DNA of 64,000 bases, taken from positions 1 through 64,000 of the forward strand of contig JAPWHR010000019.1 in NCBI GenBank assembly GCA_027214345.1, given 5' to 3'. Position 1 is the stretch's first letter. Each line of letters starts with the position of its first letter. Of the stretch, positions 60,879-64,000 are shown piece by piece. This DNA comes from Comamonadaceae bacterium G21597-S1. GTDB taxonomy: Bacteria > Pseudomonadota > Gammaproteobacteria > Burkholderiales > Burkholderiaceae_C. Made by a program: the position numbers and the translations under genes. Below the pieces are notes generated by a model that saw only the letters and a list, made by a program, of their open reading frames with translations, made no database searches and was not told where the DNA came from.

Positions 60879-61853
60879 TCAGCTCCGCTCGACCATCAGA
60901 ACCACGGCCGCGGAGAAACTCACGAACGCGGCGGCGGTGGAGATCAGGATGATGCGCGCGACACGCCCGGTGTTGGCGCCAAAACGTTCCGCCAGCAGCG
61001 AGACATTGCTGGCGCTGGGCAACGCGGCCACGAGCACGATCACCGTCAACGCGAACCGGTCGATGTCCACGCCCAGTTGCATGGCGCCGATGCCCACCAG
61101 CAGCACCAGCACCGGATGCAGCACGAGCTTGATCACGGCGACCGGCAGGTAGTCGCGCAGCGGCAGCGGATGTGCCCCCTCGGTCGGCTGGATCATCTGC
61201 GAGCGCGCCAGTACGGCGCCGATCGTGAACAAGGCCACTGGCGAGGCTGCATCGGCCAGCAGGCCGACGGTCTGGTCCACCGGCACCGGCAGTTCCAGAT
61301 GAATCCACGATGCCAGTGCGCCCAGCAGAATGGCCCACGGCATGGGGTTGACCATCACGCCGCGCAAGGCATTGCGGGCGGCCACGGACACACCGTGCAG
61401 GCCGGCGCCGTCGAGCCGGGACAGGGCCACGCACAAGGAGGATGTCACCAGCAGGTCGACGGCGATGGTGGCAATGGCCGGGCCGGCAGCCGCCGGCCCG
61501 AGCAGGGCGACCAGCAGCGGCACGCCCATGAAGCCGGTGTTCGGGAATGCGGCGACCAGGGCTCCGAAGGCGGCATCGTTCCATCCGATGCGCCGGTTCA
61601 GGCTCACCGTGACGACGAAACCGACCATCACCAGCGCACACAGCAGGTAGGTCGAGAAAACGCCCGGGTTGAGCAGCTGCTCCACCGGTGTCGTGGAGCC
61701 GAACCGGTACAACATGCACGGCAGCGCAAAATACAGCACGAAACTGTTGAGCCCGGGGATCGCGTCCAGGCGCAACATGCCCCGCCTCGCCGCCAGATAA
61801 CCGGCCAGCACCAGCGCAAAGAAGGGAAAGGTGACCAACAGGACCTGCAGCAC
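60879..61853 (-). CDS. AEC (auxin efflux carrier) family transporter
   Basis: 324 aa, about ten membrane helices. 'FVLYFALPCMLYRFGSTTP', 'AAFPNTGFMGVPLLVALLG' and 'LVAALPSASNVSLLAERFGA' are the AEC/YfdV motifs. Bacterial members export organic acids or related anions. GTG at 61853 is the best start I can find, without a strong ribosome site. It ends 9 bp before the GGDEF-EAL start and is divergent from rep. Confidence 0.88.
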   Translation of the reverse strand: MLQVLLVTFPFFALVLAGYLAARRGMLRLDAIPGLNSFVLYFALPCMLYRFGSTTPVEQLLNPGVFSTYLLCALVMVGFVVTVSLNRRIGWNDAAFGALVAAFPNTGFMGVPLLVALLGPAAAGPAIATIAVDLLVTSSLCVALSRLDGAGLHGVSVAARNALRGVMVNPMPWAILLGALASWIHLELPVPVDQTVGLLADAASPVALFTIGAVLARSQMIQPTEGAHPLPLRDYLPVAVIKLVLHPVLVLLVGIGAMQLGVDIDRFALTVIVLVAALPSASNVSLLAERFGANTGRVARIILISTAAAFVSFSAAVVLMVERS

Positions 61854-61939
61854 CCGCTGATTGTCGCCGACCCCGGCATGCCGGCTTCGGTCGGTATGAT
61901 CGGTCTCTTGCCCGCTTTTCCCCTGTCTGCCCGCCCTGC

Positions 61940-64000
61940 ATGTCTGCTGCGTCCCGCCCCCCCGCCGGTCTGAACCTCGCCCAACAAGAAGCCGTCAACT
62001 ACCTCCATGGCCCCTGCCTGGTGCTGGCGGGCGCCGGTTCGGGCAAGACGCGGGTGATCACCCACAAGATCGGGCGCCTGATCCAGACCGGCATGGCGCC
62101 CAAACGCATCGCGGCCATCACCTTCACCAACAAGGCGGCGGCGGAAATGCGCGAGCGCGCCAAGTCGCTGATCGGGCGCGCCGCCAGCGAGGTCCTGGTC
62201 TGCACCTTTCACGCGCTGGGCGTGCGCATGATGCGCCAGGACGGCGCGGTGCTCGGCCTCAAGCCCCAGTTCTCCATCCTCGACGCCGACGACGTGACGA
62301 GCATCCTGAAGGACTGCGGCGGCAGCACCGATGCGGCCACCGCGCGGCAATGGCAATGGACCATCAGCCGCTGGAAGAACATGGGCCTGAACGCGGCCCA
62401 GGCCGAGGCGCAGGCGGCCGACGACAACGAACGCATCATCGCGCGCATCATGGCGCGGTACGAGGAACGCCTCACCGCCTACCAGAGCGTGGACTTCGAC
62501 GACCTGATCTCGCTGCCGCTCAAGCTGCTGCAGGAGCATGAGGAGGTGCGCCGCAAATGGCAGGACGCGCTCGGCCACATCCTGGTCGACGAATACCAGG
62601 ACACCAATGCCACCCAGTACACGCTGCTCAAGCTGCTGGTCGGTGGCGCCGGCAGCGAGCAGGCGCGTTTCACGGCCGTCGGCGACGACGACCAGTCGAT
62701 CTACGGCTGGCGCGGCGCCACGCTGGACAACCTGCGCCTGCTGCCGGTGGACTTCCCGACGCTCAAGGTCATCAAGCTCGAGCAGAACTATCGCTCGACC
62801 TCGGCCATCCTGCGCGCGGCCAACAACGTGATCGGCCCCAACCCCAAGCTGTTCCCGAAGAACCTGTGGAGCGACCTGGGCGAAGGCGAGCCGGTGCGTA
62901 TCGTCGATGCCGACCACGAGGAACACGAGGCCGAACGCGCGGTGGCGCGCATCCAGAGCCTGCGCGCCGGCAGCGCCGTCACGGCCGCCGGCACGCACAA
63001 CCTCGAGCTGCGCGACTTCGCGGTGCTGTACCGCGCCAACTACCAGGCCCGGGTGTTCGAACAGGCGCTGCGCAAGGCGCAGATCCCGTACAAGGTCTCG
63101 GGCGGCCAGAGTTTCTTCGACCGCGCCGAGATCCGCGACCTGTGCGCGTGGTTCCGGCTGTGGGTCAACAACAACGACGATCCGGCCTTCCTGCGCGCCG
63201 TCACCACCCCCAAACGCGGCATCGGTCACCAGACGCTTGGCCAGCTTGGCGTGTTCGCATCGCAATACAAGGTCAGCCTGTTCGAAGCCTTGTTCAGCTC
63301 GAGCCTGCCCAGTGTCCTGGCCGCGCGCGCCGTCGGCAGCCTGCACGAATTCGGCCGCTACGTGAACGACCTGGAATACCGCGCCCGCCATACCAACGGA
63401 GCCGAGGCCGCGCGCAGTTTCCTGACCGACTGGCTGACCGAGATCGGCTACGAGAAACACCTGTACGACGGCGAAGACAGCGAGAAACTCGCCGCGGCGC
63501 GCTGGACCAACGTGCTCGAGTTCTGCGACTGGATGGCCGCGCGTTGCGGCGGCCAGATCGACGACGCGGCCGGCGTCACGACGTCGGCGGAAACCAAGAG
63601 CCTGCTCGAAGTGGCACAGACGATCTCGCTGCTGTCGACGATCAGCGAACGCGAGACCGACCAGAACGTGGTCACGCTGTCGACGCTGCACGCCGCCAAG
63701 GGCCTGGAGTGGCCGCACGTGATGCTGGTCGGTGTGACCGAAGGCCTGCTGCCGTTCAAGCTCGGCGACGACGACAACCCCACCGGCAAGGCCGACGGGC
63801 CGATGAGCGAAGGCATCCTGCAGCGGCTGCAGGAAGAACGCCGCCTGATGTACGTGGGCATCACGCGCGCCCAGCGCAGCCTGGCCGTGAGCTGGACCCG
63901 CAAGCGCAAGAAGGGCCGCGAGATGGTCGCCGCCCAGCCCAGCCGCTTCATCGCCGAGATGGCGCTGGACGCCAGCACCACCAAGGAGGACCCGCGCGCC
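61940..64000 (+). CDS. rep: ATP-dependent DNA helicase Rep/UvrD family (3' end cut by window)
   Basis: 687 codons without a stop up to the last base, so only the extreme C-terminus is missing. SF1A motifs: 'LVLAGAGSGKTRVITHKIG' (Walker A), 'AITFTNKAAAEMRERAKSLI' (Ia), 'ILVDEYQDTNATQYTLL' (II), 'VGDDDQSIYGWRGATLDNLR' (III), 'KLEQNYRSTSAILRAANNVI' (IV), 'VTLSTLHAAKGLEWPHVMLV' (V) and 'ERRLMYVGITRAQRSL' (VI). The start 'LNLAQQEAVNYLHGPCLVLA' and overall length favour Rep over UvrD. Confidence 0.92.
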   Translation, partial: MSAASRPPAGLNLAQQEAVNYLHGPCLVLAGAGSGKTRVITHKIGRLIQTGMAPKRIAAITFTNKAAAEMRERAKSLIGRAASEVLVCTFHALGVRMMRQDGAVLGLKPQFSILDADDVTSILKDCGGSTDAATARQWQWTISRWKNMGLNAAQAEAQAADDNERIIARIMARYEERLTAYQSVDFDDLISLPLKLLQEHEEVRRKWQDALGHILVDEYQDTNATQYTLLKLLVGGAGSEQARFTAVGDDDQSIYGWRGATLDNLRLLPVDFPTLKVIKLEQNYRSTSAILRAANNVIGPNPKLFPKNLWSDLGEGEPVRIVDADHEEHEAERAVARIQSLRAGSAVTAAGTHNLELRDFAVLYRANYQARVFEQALRKAQIPYKVSGGQSFFDRAEIRDLCAWFRLWVNNNDDPAFLRAVTTPKRGIGHQTLGQLGVFASQYKVSLFEALFSSSLPSVLAARAVGSLHEFGRYVNDLEYRARHTNGAEAARSFLTDWLTEIGYEKHLYDGEDSEKLAAARWTNVLEFCDWMAARCGGQIDDAAGVTTSAETKSLLEVAQTISLLSTISERETDQNVVTLSTLHAAKGLEWPHVMLVGVTEGLLPFKLGDDDNPTGKADGPMSEGILQRLQEERRLMYVGITRAQRSLAVSWTRKRKKGREMVAAQPSRFIAEMALDASTTKEDPRA

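Noticed and set aside
58249-61998. Extension of the GGDEF-EAL frame upstream through the AEC transporter gene
   Set aside because: The N-terminal part is a shadow of the transporter; a good ribosome site and TM segment define the start at 60870.
1-64000. CRISPR arrays, tRNA/rRNA genes, prophage or transposase genes
   Set aside because: I looked for repeat-spacer periodicity, tRNA T-loop sequences and DDE or integrase motifs and found none that held up; the only tandem arrays are the 9-bp and 63-bp repeats described.

Overview
The window is a high-GC, gene-dense bacterial chromosome segment with no tRNA, rRNA, CRISPR array, recognisable transposase or prophage. Gene content (flgJKL order, ScsB-like DsbD, VF530, kynurenine-pathway genes under an Lrp-type regulator, MocR-controlled amino-acid genes) and the intergenic GC-rich palindromes point to a motile, respiratory betaproteobacterium, most likely Burkholderiales (Comamonadaceae or Rubrivivax-Leptothrix relatives). 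This assignment is inferred from content, not from a search.

Layout. 0.1-5.5 kb: end of a flagellar operon (flgJ, flgK, flgL) followed by an HDOD protein. 5.5-7.4 kb: methyltransferase divergent from an AraC regulator. 7.5-11.2 kb (minus): Tat-type agmatine-deiminase-like protein, a bacterial glutamic peptidase (G1/eqolisin-like) and a vanadium-haloperoxidase/PAP2 protein whose frame overlaps it. 11.2-27.8 kb (minus): the most unusual region, a multiheme cytochrome locus. Read in the direction of transcription it encodes a membrane protein with a cytochrome-b-like four-His pattern, an FHA-TM-decaheme cytochrome, a lipoprotein with two HbpS/GlcG domains, an outer-membrane barrel, (after a 242-bp element with 43-bp inverted arms) a decaheme cytochrome fused to an LVIVD propeller, a pentaheme cytochrome, a cytoplasmic FAD/NAD(P) oxidoreductase fused to two cyclic-nucleotide-binding domains and four [4Fe-4S] clusters, and finally a class III nucleotide cyclase. 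Several junctions overlap by 4 bases. The set reads as an electron conduit between quinone pool and periplasm or cell surface, with a soluble redox enzyme that appears built to sense cAMP. I regard this as the best candidate for an undescribed system.

28.0-35.5 kb: a MocR/PdxR regulator divergent from LysE and EamA exporters, an aminotransferase, a GST, a PhzF protein, a threonine-dehydratase-like enzyme and a YgjP-like metalloprotein, probably one amino-acid catabolism or detoxification unit. 35.5-39.1 kb: DUF454 protein, outer-membrane phospholipase A, cupin, type II NADH dehydrogenase. 39.1-42.7 kb: tryptophan/kynurenine module (formamidase-like hydrolase, tryptophan 2,3-dioxygenase, aromatic aminotransferase) divergent from an Lrp/AsnC regulator. 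42.8-51.4 kb: housekeeping and small enzymes (histidine phosphatase, SDR, VF530, HD hydrolase, creatininase family, Cys/Met-metabolism PLP enzyme, B12 radical SAM, AlaX editing protein, DUF167), with a 63-bp tandem repeat array near 45.5 kb. 51.5-55.6 kb: ScsB/DsbD, a periplasmic redoxin and hemE. 55.6-64.0 kb: priA preceded by an AT-rich spacer with two DnaA-box matches, a CHASE-PAS-GGDEF-EAL protein, an AEC transporter and a rep-type helicase cut by the window end.

The heme and redox theme recurs: hemE and ScsB/redoxin (heme supply, thiol redox, useful for c-type cytochrome maturation), type II NADH dehydrogenase and the multiheme locus could all feed one branched respiratory chain. That functional link is inference.
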